A DNA stretch of 64,000 bases from a bacterium (GTDB lineage: Bacteria > Bdellovibrionota > Bdellovibrionia > Bdellovibrionales > Bdellovibrionaceae). Below the pieces are notes generated by a model. That model saw only the letters and a program-made list of their open reading frames with translations. It ran no database searches and was not told the origin of the DNA. The stretch covers positions 95,153-159,152 of the forward strand of contig JAIELP010000009.1 of assembly GCA_019752925.1 (NCBI GenBank). The letters run 5' to 3'. Shown here piece by piece: positions 17,636 to 27,027 of this stretch (its first letter is position 1; each line of letters opens with the position of its first letter). The translations under genes and the position numbers were made by a program.

Positions 17636-18856
17636 ATGCCTATTTTCGAGTACAAAGGTATAACTAAAGACGGAAAAAATACAAAAGGTATCGTAGATTC
17701 TGAAAATCTGCGTGCCGCCCGCCTTAAACTCAAAAAAGACGGCATCTTTGTTTCTTCAATTGAAGATAAAAAGAAAACAGCTTCTGCAAAAAAATCTTCG
17801 ATAAAAATCCGTTCTGGCGGCGTTCCTGTAAAAGATTTGTCTTTAATGACACGCCAGTTGGCAACTTTAATTAAAGCCAATATCCCTTTGGTTGATGCCA
17901 TGGCTGCCGTTTCTGAACAGGTTGAAAACCCTACTTTATCTGAAGCTGTTGCCGATTGTAAAAACATGATCAACGAAGGTCAGTCTTTACATAAAGCTCT
18001 TTCTAAATATCCGGAAATTTTTGATAAAATCTATGTGTCTATGGCAGAAGCCGGTGAAATGACTGGCACTCTTGACGTGATTTTACTCCGTTTAGCTGAA
18101 TTCACTGAAGCTCAAGCCGATTTAAGACAGCGCTTAAGCGCCGCTATGACCTACCCAATCATCATGTTAGTTGTAATTACACTGGTAATTTTCGGTTTAT
18201 TCACCAGTGTTCTTCCTAAAATTTTAACTATCTTTGAATCTTTTCCCGATATCAGCCTACCTTGGTATACGCAAGTGATAGCATCGATCAGTCAGGTGTT
18301 CGTAGCCAATTGGTATTTCTTTGCCGGATTCATCGTGATTAGTATTTTACTTTTCTTAAACTGGAAAAATTCCAGTGAAGGAAAAAAATCATGGGATGCT
18401 CTTTCATTAAAGCTTCCTCTATTCGGCGAAATTACAAAGATGGTGGCCATTTCGCGTTTCACAAGAACTTTAGCTACCTTATTAGCCGGTGGCGTTCCTA
18501 TGTTGAACGCTATGGATATTGTTCGTAACGTTGTAAACAACCATGTTATTGCGCTGGCTATTGACGAAGCAAAAAGTAACATCTCTGAAGGTGAGTCCAT
18601 AGCTGGACCTCTCAAAAAGTCGGGCCACTTCCCGCCACTTGTTGTGCACATGGTTAATATCGGGGAAAAAACCGGCGATCTCGAAAATATGCTGACTCTG
18701 GTCGCAGATGCCTATGATTTCCAGGTTAAATCAAAAATTGATTCTATCACCAGCTTACTGAACCCGATTATGACGCTCCTGATTGGGGTCGTGGTTTTCA
18801 TTATCGTCATCTCGATTATTGTTCCAATGTTTGAACTCACATCAAAATTAGGTTAA
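17636..18856 (+). CDS. gspF: type II secretion inner-membrane platform protein GspF
   Basis: This 406-residue polytopic protein has two T2SF domains. The first contains VPVKDLSLMTRQLATLIKANIPLVDAM and the second contains ITKMVAISRFTRTLATLLAGGVPMLNAM, the repeated 'F/xxRQLATLLxAGxPL' pattern. Three membrane segments are visible: IIMLVVITLVIFGLFTSVLP, FFAGFIVISILLFL and the C-terminal LLIGVVVFIIVISIIVPMF. It forms the core of the platform that couples GspE to the pseudopilus. Its length and domain order are standard. Confidence 0.95.
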   Translation: MPIFEYKGITKDGKNTKGIVDSENLRAARLKLKKDGIFVSSIEDKKKTASAKKSSIKIRSGGVPVKDLSLMTRQLATLIKANIPLVDAMAAVSEQVENPTLSEAVADCKNMINEGQSLHKALSKYPEIFDKIYVSMAEAGEMTGTLDVILLRLAEFTEAQADLRQRLSAAMTYPIIMLVVITLVIFGLFTSVLPKILTIFESFPDISLPWYTQVIASISQVFVANWYFFAGFIVISILLFLNWKNSSEGKKSWDALSLKLPLFGEITKMVAISRFTRTLATLLAGGVPMLNAMDIVRNVVNNHVIALAIDEAKSNISEGESIAGPLKKSGHFPPLVVHMVNIGEKTGDLENMLTLVADAYDFQVKSKIDSITSLLNPIMTLLIGVVVFIIVISIIVPMFELTSKLG

Positions 18857-18888
18857 ATTCAATACACATATCCGAGGAGATACTTGTT

Positions 18889-19329
18889 ATGAAATTATTC
18901 AAAAATCACAAATCGCACCTTAACAATAAAGGTTTCTCATTAGCCGAAATCATGATCGTTTTAGTTATTATCGGCGGCATCATGGCTTTAATTTTACCAA
19001 GAATTCAAGAAGGCCGCGATAACGCCAATGTTAGAAATACAAAAATTAAAATGGGCGAAATCGAAAATAAAATTAACGAATATCAGGCCGATTGCGGCAA
19101 ATTACCCACTTCTCTTGAGTTCATGGTGAGCGACACAGCCGACTGTAAAAACTGGACAAGTAACAAAAATGCAAAAAACTTAATGAAAGACGAATGGCAA
19201 ACTGATTTCGTTTTTGAAGCTTCCACTAATGGTTACAACTTAAAAAGTCTCGGTAAAAACAAAAAAGAAGGCGGCGAAGGTCCCGATAAGGATATCTACT
19301 CTCAAAGCTCTTCTGCATCTGAAGAATAG
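18889..19329 (+). CDS. gspG: major pseudopilin GspG
   Basis: This 146-residue protein has a class III prepilin signal. The basic leader KNHKSHLNNKG is cleaved before FSLAEIMIVLVIIGGIMALI, with Glu at +5. The rest matches the GspG fold (NVRNTKIKMGEIENKINEYQADCGKLPTSLE), with the conserved tail 'WQTDF...NGYNLKSLGKNKKEGGEG-D' that often contributes to a Ca2+ site. It is expected to be the main subunit of the periplasmic pseudopilus. An AGGAG ribosome binding site (GAGGAG) precedes it. The prepilin peptidase gspO that would process it is not in this window. Confidence 0.95.
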   Translation: MKLFKNHKSHLNNKGFSLAEIMIVLVIIGGIMALILPRIQEGRDNANVRNTKIKMGEIENKINEYQADCGKLPTSLEFMVSDTADCKNWTSNKNAKNLMKDEWQTDFVFEASTNGYNLKSLGKNKKEGGEGPDKDIYSQSSSASEE

Positions 19330-19336
19330 TTAAATC

Positions 19337-19945
19337 TTGAAAGCCTTACCAAAAGACCACAAAGGCTTTTCTCTCTTAGAACTCACGGTAGTACTTTCTA
19401 TTATTGCCGGCATCATTGCTGTTGCCGGCCCCCGTTTATTTGATAAAAAATCTGATACACGCAAAGTTTTCCGCGAATTTATTATTGCCGGCAAAGATTT
19501 AAAAAGCCGTGCTAAAATCAGTGGTTCTACTTATCGCTTAGCATTTGATTTAACCGAAAAACAGCAGTCTTGGTGGGTTGAAAAATCAACACGCGCCGTT
19601 GTTATAGACCGCGATAAAGTGCAAAAAGAGCTGGAAGACGCAAAAAAAGAAAATAAGGATGAATCCAAACCACCTCCGGATTTTCAGATCGACACTTCTA
19701 TTTTTAAAAAGAAACAGACACTCCCCTCTGGCTTTAAGTTCAAACAGATCGAAAGCGGCAGTTTGGATCTAACCATTACTGACGGCTTAGCTTTTATTCA
19801 CTTTTTTTCTCAGGGCTTAATCGAAACTGCGGCCATTCAGATCGAAGATCCCAAAGGCAATATATGGACTCTGGTTTACAACCCCTTGACTGGAAAATCT
19901 GACGTAATTCCCGAAGCAAAACTTTTAAAAGATCTCGCCAGATAG
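19337..19945 (+). CDS. gspH: minor pseudopilin GspH-like
   Basis: This 202-residue protein has a prepilin signal: ALPKDHKG is cut before FSLLELTVVLSIIAGIIAVA, with Glu at +5. The C-terminal globular part is strand-rich with a charged insert (KELEDAKKENKDESKPPPDF). Assignment rests on its place between gspG and gspI and on the N-terminus, since minor pseudopilins diverge strongly. The start 7 bp after gspG fits co-translation. The start codon is the TTG at 19337. Confidence 0.8.
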   Translation: MKALPKDHKGFSLLELTVVLSIIAGIIAVAGPRLFDKKSDTRKVFREFIIAGKDLKSRAKISGSTYRLAFDLTEKQQSWWVEKSTRAVVIDRDKVQKELEDAKKENKDESKPPPDFQIDTSIFKKKQTLPSGFKFKQIESGSLDLTITDGLAFIHFFSQGLIETAAIQIEDPKGNIWTLVYNPLTGKSDVIPEAKLLKDLAR

Positions 19946-19970
19946 TACAAATTAGGGCTATCATTTAAGT

Positions 19971-20483
19971 GTGAAGTTTCTATCATCAAAAAAAGGTTTT
20001 ACTTTAATTGAAGTGGTTTTAGCCCTAATGGTTATGGCCGCAGGATTGTTTATTTTAACCAATTCCTGGTCAGGGACTTACAGCCGCTTAAGAAAAACCC
20101 AGATTCAGGTTCAAATCGCCGCTCTTCTTGAAAGAAAAGTTACCGAAATCGAACGCGAGTACAAAGGCAAATCCCTAGAATCCATTCCCCTAGAAAAAGA
20201 AGACAACTTCGGCAGTGAACTTCCGCAGTACTCTTGGACCATGTCTTCGCGTAAATTAGAAATTCCCGATATGTCGGCTATGTTAACAGCGCAAGAGGGC
20301 GGAGCTGATGCTTCACTGATTCAAATCATGAAGTTATTTACCGAACACATTTCAAAATCAATTAAAGAAGTTAAAGTCACAGTCATATACACTGAAGGAA
20401 AAAAACCTATTACTGCCGATGTAACGATTTATATGATCGACTACGACAGACCTCTGCCGGTTCCCGGCGCAGGAGGTACATAG
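19971..20483 (+). CDS. gspI: minor pseudopilin GspI-like
   Basis: This 170-residue protein has the prepilin motif KKG|FTLIEVVLALMVMAAGLFIL, with Glu at +5. The short globular part contains IQVQIAALLERKVTEIEREYKG, matching the helix after the N-terminal stalk in GspI. GspI is thought to nucleate the pseudopilus tip with GspJ and GspK. It starts with a GTG and ends with a 1-bp overlap on gspJ (TAGTG), so the tip subunits are probably made together. Confidence 0.85.
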   Translation: MKFLSSKKGFTLIEVVLALMVMAAGLFILTNSWSGTYSRLRKTQIQVQIAALLERKVTEIEREYKGKSLESIPLEKEDNFGSELPQYSWTMSSRKLEIPDMSAMLTAQEGGADASLIQIMKLFTEHISKSIKEVKVTVIYTEGKKPITADVTIYMIDYDRPLPVPGAGGT

Positions 20484-21343
20484 TGAGCTTTAAACATCTT
20501 AAAAAATCAAACCGCGGTTTTACTTTACTTGAAGTTATTTTAGCTATTACCATTCTTTCAACCCTGACAGTTTTATCAACTCAAGCGATCAGTCGTGCCT
20601 TAAAAGCCCGCACTAAAATTCAAGCCGAAGTAGATGATGTATCCGCCCTACGTGACTCGATGAGAATGATCAAGAGCGATATCAACTTAGCTTTTCATCA
20701 CCGCGATTTCGAAAAAGAAATTCAAGATATTGTAAATAAAAAAAGCGCTGGCACCCTAAAACCAGGAGCTCCCAACCCTCCACAAGCAGCATCACCTCAG
20801 CGTCAAACTAAACGACAGGATCCTGTAACGGATTTCGTCGGAACCGATACTGAAATGAACTTCATTACCCTGAATGGCGGACGAACAGTTTCGAATATTC
20901 AGCAAGCTGATTTTGTTGAAGTGGGTTACACATTAAAAAGCTGTAACAACTTAACAACTAAACAGGCCAGCCAATGTCTGTACCGACGCACTCAAGGTTT
21001 ACTAGATGATGATATTAAAACCGGTGGTAATGAAATAGTTATGCTGGAAAATGTTACGGAATTCAAACTGCGCTACATCGGCGAAACAAAACAGGATTGG
21101 GTCAGCCAGTGGAATTCTACCGTTAACAGCTCAGACGCTGGCACTAAAGGTTTGTTTCCGGATGCGGTTGAAGTTTCACTCAGCATTGAACGTGAAATAG
21201 AAAAAAAACAAAGAACCTACTCAATGCAATTTGTAATTCCGGTGCACTTTCCGAACAATCCTGATAAATCCGGCTCATCTTCTTCAAACTCAGGCAGTTC
21301 AAGTGGAGCCACTCAAGGCCAAGGCGGTACCGGTGGTAAATAA
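20483..21343 (+). CDS. gspJ: minor pseudopilin GspJ
   Basis: This 286-residue protein has the prepilin motif SNRG|FTLLEVILAITILSTLTVLS, with Glu at +5. The globular domain contains the GspJ-like 'DSMRMIKSDINLAFHHRDF' and 'VEVGYTLKSC...CLYRRTQGLLD', and ends 'RTYSMQFVIPVHFP'. The C-terminus is Ser/Gly-rich and probably disordered. It is part of the GspI-J-K tip complex. Its 3' end overlaps gspK. Confidence 0.9.
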   Translation: MSFKHLKKSNRGFTLLEVILAITILSTLTVLSTQAISRALKARTKIQAEVDDVSALRDSMRMIKSDINLAFHHRDFEKEIQDIVNKKSAGTLKPGAPNPPQAASPQRQTKRQDPVTDFVGTDTEMNFITLNGGRTVSNIQQADFVEVGYTLKSCNNLTTKQASQCLYRRTQGLLDDDIKTGGNEIVMLENVTEFKLRYIGETKQDWVSQWNSTVNSSDAGTKGLFPDAVEVSLSIEREIEKKQRTYSMQFVIPVHFPNNPDKSGSSSSNSGSSSGATQGQGGTGGK

Positions 21344-22664
21344 TTTTATTAAAAATCTCATTCCGCCGGGATTTACTTCCCGCCTTAAATATAATCCGCT
21401 TAAACGCTCTAATAAAAACCGGGGTATCGCTTTAATTTTAGCTATTACTTCTTTGATGTTTATGGTTTACATCGCCTCAGAACTCACCCAAGATTCTGCG
21501 GTTGAATATATTGTCAACTCCCAAGAAATGAACCGCCTTAAAGCTTACTATGCGGCTCGTAACAGTATGCAGATTGCTCTTTTAAGGATTAAAATGTTTC
21601 AGCAAGCTAACAAATTCCCGTTACCTGAATCTTTTAAAAGTCAGTTGGATCTGATCTGGAAATTCCCGTTTGCCTGGCCGTTGCCGATACCTGCCGACTT
21701 AAACGCCGTTGATACGGATACCATCAAACAAGTGACTTCCGAATCTTTAATGGACGCCACATACACTCACACCATTGACGATGAAGGGTCTAAAATCGAC
21801 ATTAATGATTTAGCTTCACCTTCAAAAACATTACGCGAAATAACTCGAAAACAAGTACTTACTATTTTTGAACAACAACTGGCCTCAAACGACGAATTCC
21901 GCAACGAATATCAAAATTACCGATTTGACGAACTCGTTAACAAAATGACAGATTGGATGAGCGATACCAACACAAGCGCATCCGGAAGCGGCGACAAACG
22001 TTCGGAGTTTTCGCAATTAGGTTTTAGCTACCCGCCAAACCGCGGTTTTCGCACCTTAGAAGAGTTGCGTTTGATTCCTGGAATGACGGATGCTTTTTTT
22101 GATCTGCTGGCTTCAAGAGTTACCATTTATGGTATGAAAGCAATTAATCCAAATATTGCCACCAAAGAAGTTTTACTTTCGCTCGATGCCGGCTTAACCG
22201 AAGAATCTATTAATGAAGCCATCGCACGTCGCGACAATCCTGATCAAGGTGGTCCGTTCAAAGATAAGTCACCGGACGATCCTAGTAAAAATGGCTGCCT
22301 AGAAGATTTTAAATCTTTTGTAGAAAGTCGCGGGGCCCGCTTAACTGCTGATTTCGATAAGATTCCAATGAGTTGCGACAAAGTCTTCAACTTTAAAATT
22401 AAAGCGACAGGTCTTTATGGCGCCGGAAAATTTGCACTTCAAAAAAACATCACAGCTGTTGTTGTAGACCTGGATAAATCGGCCACGCAAATAAAAACTT
22501 ATGTCGATAAAGACAAGCAAGCACAAAACCCTCAAGGCCAAAATCCACAAAACCCAGCAAACCCACAAAACCCGAGTGGCCAACAAGGGGCTGGATCTAC
22601 GTCTGGAACATCGGATCCTCTTCCCAAAGGTCCTCCACGTGTCGTATACTGGACCGAGAACTAG
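21333..22664 (+). CDS. gspK: minor pseudopilin GspK, tip protein
   Basis: The frame is open from a GTG at 21303, but a GTG at 21333 has AAGGCGG 5 bp upstream and gives a shorter overlap (11 bp) with gspJ, so it is preferred; the product is about 443 residues. The prepilin-like segment NKNRG|IALILAITSLMFMVYIASEL lacks Glu at +5, which is characteristic of GspK and sets it apart from the other pseudopilins. The large globular domain has SAM-like repeats (LRLIPGMTDAFFDLLASRVTIYG) and ends in a Gln/Pro/Asn-rich tail. Confidence 0.85.
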   Translation: MVNNFIKNLIPPGFTSRLKYNPLKRSNKNRGIALILAITSLMFMVYIASELTQDSAVEYIVNSQEMNRLKAYYAARNSMQIALLRIKMFQQANKFPLPESFKSQLDLIWKFPFAWPLPIPADLNAVDTDTIKQVTSESLMDATYTHTIDDEGSKIDINDLASPSKTLREITRKQVLTIFEQQLASNDEFRNEYQNYRFDELVNKMTDWMSDTNTSASGSGDKRSEFSQLGFSYPPNRGFRTLEELRLIPGMTDAFFDLLASRVTIYGMKAINPNIATKEVLLSLDAGLTEESINEAIARRDNPDQGGPFKDKSPDDPSKNGCLEDFKSFVESRGARLTADFDKIPMSCDKVFNFKIKATGLYGAGKFALQKNITAVVVDLDKSATQIKTYVDKDKQAQNPQGQNPQNPANPQNPSGQQGAGSTSGTSDPLPKGPPRVVYWTEN

Positions 22665-22723
22665 AGGCCTCATAAACAAGGTCTCAAAAGCTATTTGATT
22701 TTTACACCAAGGAAGGGACAGCA

Positions 22724-24397
22724 ATGCGATCGATAGGTCTTGATATCGGCGAATATTCCGTCAAATTAGTTGAGCTCGTCCAAAGCAAAAAAAATATTTC
22801 AATTAATCAAATTCAGGAAAAACAATTAAGCCAGAATGTTTCTGTTGAAGATAAAGAATTAGAAGTTATCGAGTTTGTACGTTCATTTTTGGCTAGCGGT
22901 GACTACTCTCAAGCACGCTGGATTTTGGCCGTTAAGCAAGATCAAGTAACCACTCGCTACAAAACCTTTCCATTCTCGGATCGCATTAAAATACAAAAAA
23001 GTCTTTCTTTTGAAATGGAAGAAGATATTCCTTTTGATACCGATGCTTGCGTGTTCGACGCCAAAGTCGTTCAGACCCAAGGTACAAGCTCTGATATTTT
23101 AGCTACCGCAATACCTAAAAACCATGTTGAAAAAATTATCGACATGGCTTCAAATTTTGGCGTTGAAATTTACGCTATCACAGTAGATGGATTAGCTTTT
23201 TCAAACCTAGTTGAAGACTGGGAGCAGCCGGCGCCGGCTATTACTCAAGCTATTTCATTAACTGAAACTGATAAACCCAAAAAGCATATTCAAATTGTTT
23301 TAAACATAGGCCATAAGAAAACTCTATTTACAGCTTACGATAACAACCGCTTGATTTTTACCCGTAGTTTATTCTGGGGCGCAAACCAACTGATTACTGA
23401 AATTATCAAAAAACAGGAAATTTCCTATATCGAAGCGGTGCGTTTACTCCAAACTCATTCGCATATTCTATTAAATAAAGAAAATGCAAGTTTTGAACAG
23501 GCGCAGTTTTCAAATTTACTGACAAAAAATTTAAAAGAATTAGTCCGCGATATTCAGATGACTTTGTTAGAGCTTGAAAGTGAACACAATGCCGACATCA
23601 CCGCTATTCACTTTACGGGCGGGGCCAGCCTGATTACTAATTTAGGCGGATTCTTAACACAACATCTCGAAGTGCCCTGCAATCCTATTCATCTTTTGCA
23701 AAGCTATGCAGGCTCTTTAGCCGCCATGTCGTCGCCACAACAGGCCCATGAAGTTGAATCCAAATTCACAACAGCTGTAGCCATTGCTTTAGAAGCTTTC
23801 AAAAAACCGCGTAACCCCGCGACCAACTTACTCAAAGGCGAATTCGCAAAACAAAACGATGCTTTTAAAGTATTCTGGAAACAATGGGGAACAGTTGCAC
23901 AAGTTGGCATAGCAGCGATGTTAGTTTTATTTGTCTGGACTTCATTCCGTGGCACTTTCGCAACAACTCTTAACGAAAAAGGCGACGAAGCTATTATCGC
24001 GCAAGCTAAAAGCGTTGCTCGCTTACCTAAAAAACAAGCCAACGAAAACGGTGTTAAAAAATATATTAAAGAAAATAAGAAAAAGGCCAACGAACTCAAG
24101 CTCGTGGCCCAGGTTGCACAAATGAATTCAGCCCTAGACCTTTTAAAAAAGGTAAGCGAATCGGCTCCGTCAAAAGATCAGGCTAAAATCGATATCATGA
24201 ATTTCACAGTCAAAGACGATATCGTACAAATCGTTGGATACGCCAGCTCTCCGAAAGATGTTGCAAGCTTATCGCAGAACTTAAAAAATCTTTCTACCGA
24301 TGGACAGGTTAATACTCAGCCTTCCAATTTAAGCCTCGTTCCAAATAGAGTTGCTTTTAACCTTTCATTCCGCGCAGACAGAGGTTTAGTAAAATGA
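22724..24397 (+). CDS. gspL: type II secretion GspL, PilM-like cytoplasmic actin fold plus periplasmic domain
   Basis: This 557-residue protein has an N-terminal actin-like domain (IGLDIGEYSVKLVELVQSKK), which in this family binds the ATPase GspE. A 'TGGASLITNLGGFLTQHLEVP' block matches the phosphate-2/adenosine region of PilM/GspL. One membrane segment follows near residue 395 (VGIAAMLVLFVWTSF), and then a periplasmic domain (KIDIMNFTVKDDIVQIVGYASSPKDV) similar to PilN/GspL ferredoxin-like folds. It resembles a PilM-PilN fusion, as expected for GspL. It overlaps gspM by 4 bp. Confidence 0.85.
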   Translation: MRSIGLDIGEYSVKLVELVQSKKNISINQIQEKQLSQNVSVEDKELEVIEFVRSFLASGDYSQARWILAVKQDQVTTRYKTFPFSDRIKIQKSLSFEMEEDIPFDTDACVFDAKVVQTQGTSSDILATAIPKNHVEKIIDMASNFGVEIYAITVDGLAFSNLVEDWEQPAPAITQAISLTETDKPKKHIQIVLNIGHKKTLFTAYDNNRLIFTRSLFWGANQLITEIIKKQEISYIEAVRLLQTHSHILLNKENASFEQAQFSNLLTKNLKELVRDIQMTLLELESEHNADITAIHFTGGASLITNLGGFLTQHLEVPCNPIHLLQSYAGSLAAMSSPQQAHEVESKFTTAVAIALEAFKKPRNPATNLLKGEFAKQNDAFKVFWKQWGTVAQVGIAAMLVLFVWTSFRGTFATTLNEKGDEAIIAQAKSVARLPKKQANENGVKKYIKENKKKANELKLVAQVAQMNSALDLLKKVSESAPSKDQAKIDIMNFTVKDDIVQIVGYASSPKDVASLSQNLKNLSTDGQVNTQPSNLSLVPNRVAFNLSFRADRGLVK

Positions 24398-25065
24398 GTC
24401 AATTAGAAAATATAAACGAACAATTTAAAAATCTCGGCGCTAAACTTGGCCAGCAAATTCAGGAATCTCCCTCTTACGCACAAGCACAAGATAAATATGA
24501 AAACCTAAGCCCAGTAGGCCAAAAAATGGTGATGGTCGGTGGCGTTTTACTGATTTTGTTTTTATTATTATTCATTCCTCTTTCAAATCTTTCAGACTCG
24601 CAGACCACTTTGGGTGCGTTTGAAGAAAAGCGCAGTTTAATACGCGATCTTTTTAAAACCTACCGCGAGTCTTCAGCCACGCCGTCTGTTGTAAGACCCC
24701 CCGATTACGAATCACTGAGAAGTAATGTTGAATCTATAATTGCTCGCGCAGAACTATTACCGGAGCAAAATCTCGGCACTATTGAAATTACGGCCGAGGG
24801 GAAACTGATACCACAAAACCTGATCACCCATGCGCTACAGGTAAAACTGGCTAAACTGAACTTAAAACAAATCGTTGATATTGGTTCTTCACTTGTAGGC
24901 ATTTCTGAAAGCGTTAAAATGAAAGATATGCAAATCACTGCTAACTCCCAAGACACTCGTTATTTTGATGTGAGCTACAAGCTTTATTCTTTGAAAGTTC
25001 CAGAACCACAGGCTGAAGCTCCTGTAGAAGAACCTAAAAAAGGAAACCGAGGTTCTGACAAATGA
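24394..25065 (+). CDS. gspM: type II secretion GspM-like protein
   Basis: This 223-residue protein has one membrane segment (MVMVGGVLLILFLLLFIPLSN, about residues 45-65) preceded by a short cytoplasmic tail. The periplasmic part begins with a coiled coil (TTLGAFEEKRSLIRDLFKTYRES) and ends with a ferredoxin-like strand pattern (LVGISESVKMKDMQITANSQDTRYFDVSYKLYSL). This layout is that of GspM, which pairs with GspL in the platform. It is coupled at both ends by 4-bp ATGA overlaps (with gspL and gspN). Confidence 0.8.
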   Translation: MSQLENINEQFKNLGAKLGQQIQESPSYAQAQDKYENLSPVGQKMVMVGGVLLILFLLLFIPLSNLSDSQTTLGAFEEKRSLIRDLFKTYRESSATPSVVRPPDYESLRSNVESIIARAELLPEQNLGTIEITAEGKLIPQNLITHALQVKLAKLNLKQIVDIGSSLVGISESVKMKDMQITANSQDTRYFDVSYKLYSLKVPEPQAEAPVEEPKKGNRGSDK

Positions 25066-26024
25066 TGAACGCTATAGTCATTTTTTTCAGATTTCTGTTT
25101 CAGCATAAATGGAAAATTGTAATGACTCTGGTAATGAGTTTAGCCTTTTTAATTTTGCTTTTTCCGCTAAGCGATTTGAATGATCTCATTTCGTCAGAAA
25201 TATCTAAAATAACAAATAATCGTGTTTACGTACAATTTGATAAAATGCACATGAGCCCATTTACAACCTCAGTGTCTCTTGAAAAGCTCTATGTTGAAAC
25301 CCCGCAGATTTCTTCTCTAACATCTGAAGAGTTGTCTTTAAAACCTTCTATTGCAGCTATGATTGCACGTAAGCCTGGCGGTACCGTCAGCGCCAAAGGA
25401 TTTTTAAAAGGCGATCTGGAAATTTCTATGCACCCAACAAGTTCAAATGGTGTTGATAAATCAAAAATTGATATCTCAGCCACTAATATAAGTTTAAAAG
25501 AAGCCCGCGAAGTGGCCAACATCAGCTTACCTATTAAAGGTCAACTCAGCCTAACCTCTCAAGCTGTAGCCGATTTAACTATGACTGAACAGCCTGAAGT
25601 TGACCTCAACATGACCATTTTAAAATTTGAAATGGCTTCCACATTTGTTCCCTTAAATGATTTCGGGCAAATCGCTTTACCGGAAATTAAAATGGGTAAA
25701 GTAGAACTCAAAGGCCGTCTTTCAAACGGAAAATTCTTAATTGAAAACGGAAAGCTGGGCACCTCTACTGATGAGCTTTACGGCGATATAAAAGGTGACC
25801 TTTCCGTCACCTTCCAAAATATTGGTGGCCAGGTTACTCCGGTTATTGGCGCCTATAATATTTCATTAGATATCAAAGCTAAACAGAGCTTCAAAGATAA
25901 GGCGAAATTGTTTTTATCTTTCTTAGACGGCTACAAAGTGGATACGGGCACCGTGAGTAACTATAAATTCAAAGTTTATGCGACTGAAATGGGAATGCCT
26001 CCACAGTTTACTCCGCTTAGATAA
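25062..26024 (+). CDS. gspN: type II secretion GspN-like protein
   Basis: This 320-residue protein has an N-terminal membrane segment (IVMTLVMSLAFLILLFPLSDL) followed by a strand-rich periplasmic domain, including FDKMHMSPFTTSVSLEKLYVET and LSNGKFLIENGKLGTSTDELYGDIKGDLSVTF. GspN proteins resemble AsmA-type beta-rich periplasmic domains and are an optional part of type II systems. The assignment follows from its position as the last gene of the operon and the general architecture. About 150 bp without a gene follow before ssb. Confidence 0.75.
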   Translation: MMNAIVIFFRFLFQHKWKIVMTLVMSLAFLILLFPLSDLNDLISSEISKITNNRVYVQFDKMHMSPFTTSVSLEKLYVETPQISSLTSEELSLKPSIAAMIARKPGGTVSAKGFLKGDLEISMHPTSSNGVDKSKIDISATNISLKEAREVANISLPIKGQLSLTSQAVADLTMTEQPEVDLNMTILKFEMASTFVPLNDFGQIALPEIKMGKVELKGRLSNGKFLIENGKLGTSTDELYGDIKGDLSVTFQNIGGQVTPVIGAYNISLDIKAKQSFKDKAKLFLSFLDGYKVDTGTVSNYKFKVYATEMGMPPQFTPLR

Positions 26025-26065
26025 TCCGGTTTTCAAACCTTAAAGTATCTCCTCTTTGCCCTATT

Positions 26066-26108
26066 CGCCTATTACGTAGGCGCATTTGCTGCACACACTT
26101 TATGCAGC
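26066..26108 (+). terminator. two successive hairpins after gspN, possible weak terminator
   Basis: CGCCTA (26066-26071) pairs with TAGGCG (26077-26082), and GCTGCA (26088-26093) pairs with TGCAGC (26103-26108). Neither has a proper T-run. They lie between the gsp operon and ssb and may attenuate transcription or be part of the ssb leader. Confidence 0.3.
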
Positions 26109-26174
26109 TCAGATTCCAATTGACTCATTGGCCGCTGAATTAGAAAACATTAAAGAACATAAGAGGGAGAGCAT

Positions 26175-26630
26175 ATGTCTGGAGTTAACAAAGTTATTAT
26201 AATTGGCCGTTTAGGTCAGGATCCTGAAATGAAGGCTATAGGCCAGGGCACCACTGTTACACGTTTAAACGTGGCTACAAGTGAAGCTTGGACAGGCAAA
26301 GATGGTCAAAAACAAGAGCGCACTGAATGGCACCGTATTGTTGTATGGGGCAAACTTGCAGAAATCTGCGGTAAATATTTAGCTAAAGGCCGTCAAGTTT
26401 ATGTAGAAGGCCGTTTACAAACAAACTCTTACGAAAAAAATGGCGTTAAAATGTATTCAACTGAAATCGTAGCTAACACAGTTCAATTCCTTGGATCTGT
26501 TGGCGCTGATAACTCTACTGGCGAACGTTCTTCTGCAGGCGCTGCACAATCTCAAGGTGGAAACGATTTCAACTTTGCTGATTTCGGACCAGAACCTTCA
26601 TTCAACCAAAACGAAGACATTCCGTTCTAG
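26175..26630 (+). CDS. ssb: single-stranded DNA-binding protein
   Basis: This 151-residue protein has the OB fold start ([33 protein letters not shown]), the conserved [34 protein letters not shown] block and an acidic C-terminal tip DIPF that recruits partner proteins. The flexible Gly/Gln/Asn tail is typical. It binds and protects ssDNA as a tetramer in replication and repair. It stands alone, with a strong terminator after it. AGAGGGAGAG serves as the ribosome binding site. Confidence 0.95.
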   Translation: MSGVNKVIIIGRLGQDPEMKAIGQGTTVTRLNVATSEAWTGKDGQKQERTEWHRIVVWGKLAEICGKYLAKGRQVYVEGRLQTNSYEKNGVKMYSTEIVANTVQFLGSVGADNSTGERSSAGAAQSQGGNDFNFADFGPEPSFNQNEDIPF

Positions 26631-26653
26631 TTTTACAAAAATTGTTATTCGTA

Positions 26654-26696
26654 AATAAAGCCTTTTGCTACCACAAAAGGCTTTATTTTTTTTATA
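26654..26696 (+). terminator. intrinsic terminator of ssb
   Basis: A perfect 14-bp stem, AATAAAGCCTTTTG with CAAAAGGCTTTATT and a 6-nt loop, is followed by a run of T. It lies 24 bp after the ssb stop codon. Confidence 0.9.
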
Positions 26697-26715
26697 AATA
26701 CACTCACAATAAATT

Positions 26716-27027
26716 ATGGGCTACTTAAAAATCATCATCTTGTTGTGCGCTTTATCGATTTTAAACGCCTGCACTATTTATAAATCACCGGACCGCAAAG
26801 ATTTCGAATCCCTTTCCGCATCATTTAAAGCCCAAAGTTTACAGGCCTCTTCGTGCTCTCAAAACTCTGTACGAACTCTAGCTACATCTTCCCGCTTAGT
26901 TTCAATTGAAAACTCAGAAACAAACAATGAATCTGTTTTTTTATGGGAGCACAATATAGGCAATGATCAACATGTATTCGAATCCGATAACCTGATGGGA
27001 ATATACTGCCTGTATGAAACTAATTAG
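26716..27027 (+). CDS. small lipoprotein of unknown function
   Basis: This 103-residue protein has a lipoprotein signal (IIILLCALSILNAC, lipobox LNAC with Cys about residue 19). The short mature part contains two more cysteines (SSCSQN and YCLYET) and no known domain. It overlaps the outer-membrane protein gene by 14 bp, suggesting that the two are made together and may interact at the outer membrane. No good ribosome binding site is seen, and the gene starts about 20 bp after the ssb terminator. Confidence 0.6.
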   Translation: MGYLKIIILLCALSILNACTIYKSPDRKDFESLSASFKAQSLQASSCSQNSVRTLATSSRLVSIENSETNNESVFLWEHNIGNDQHVFESDNLMGIYCLYETN

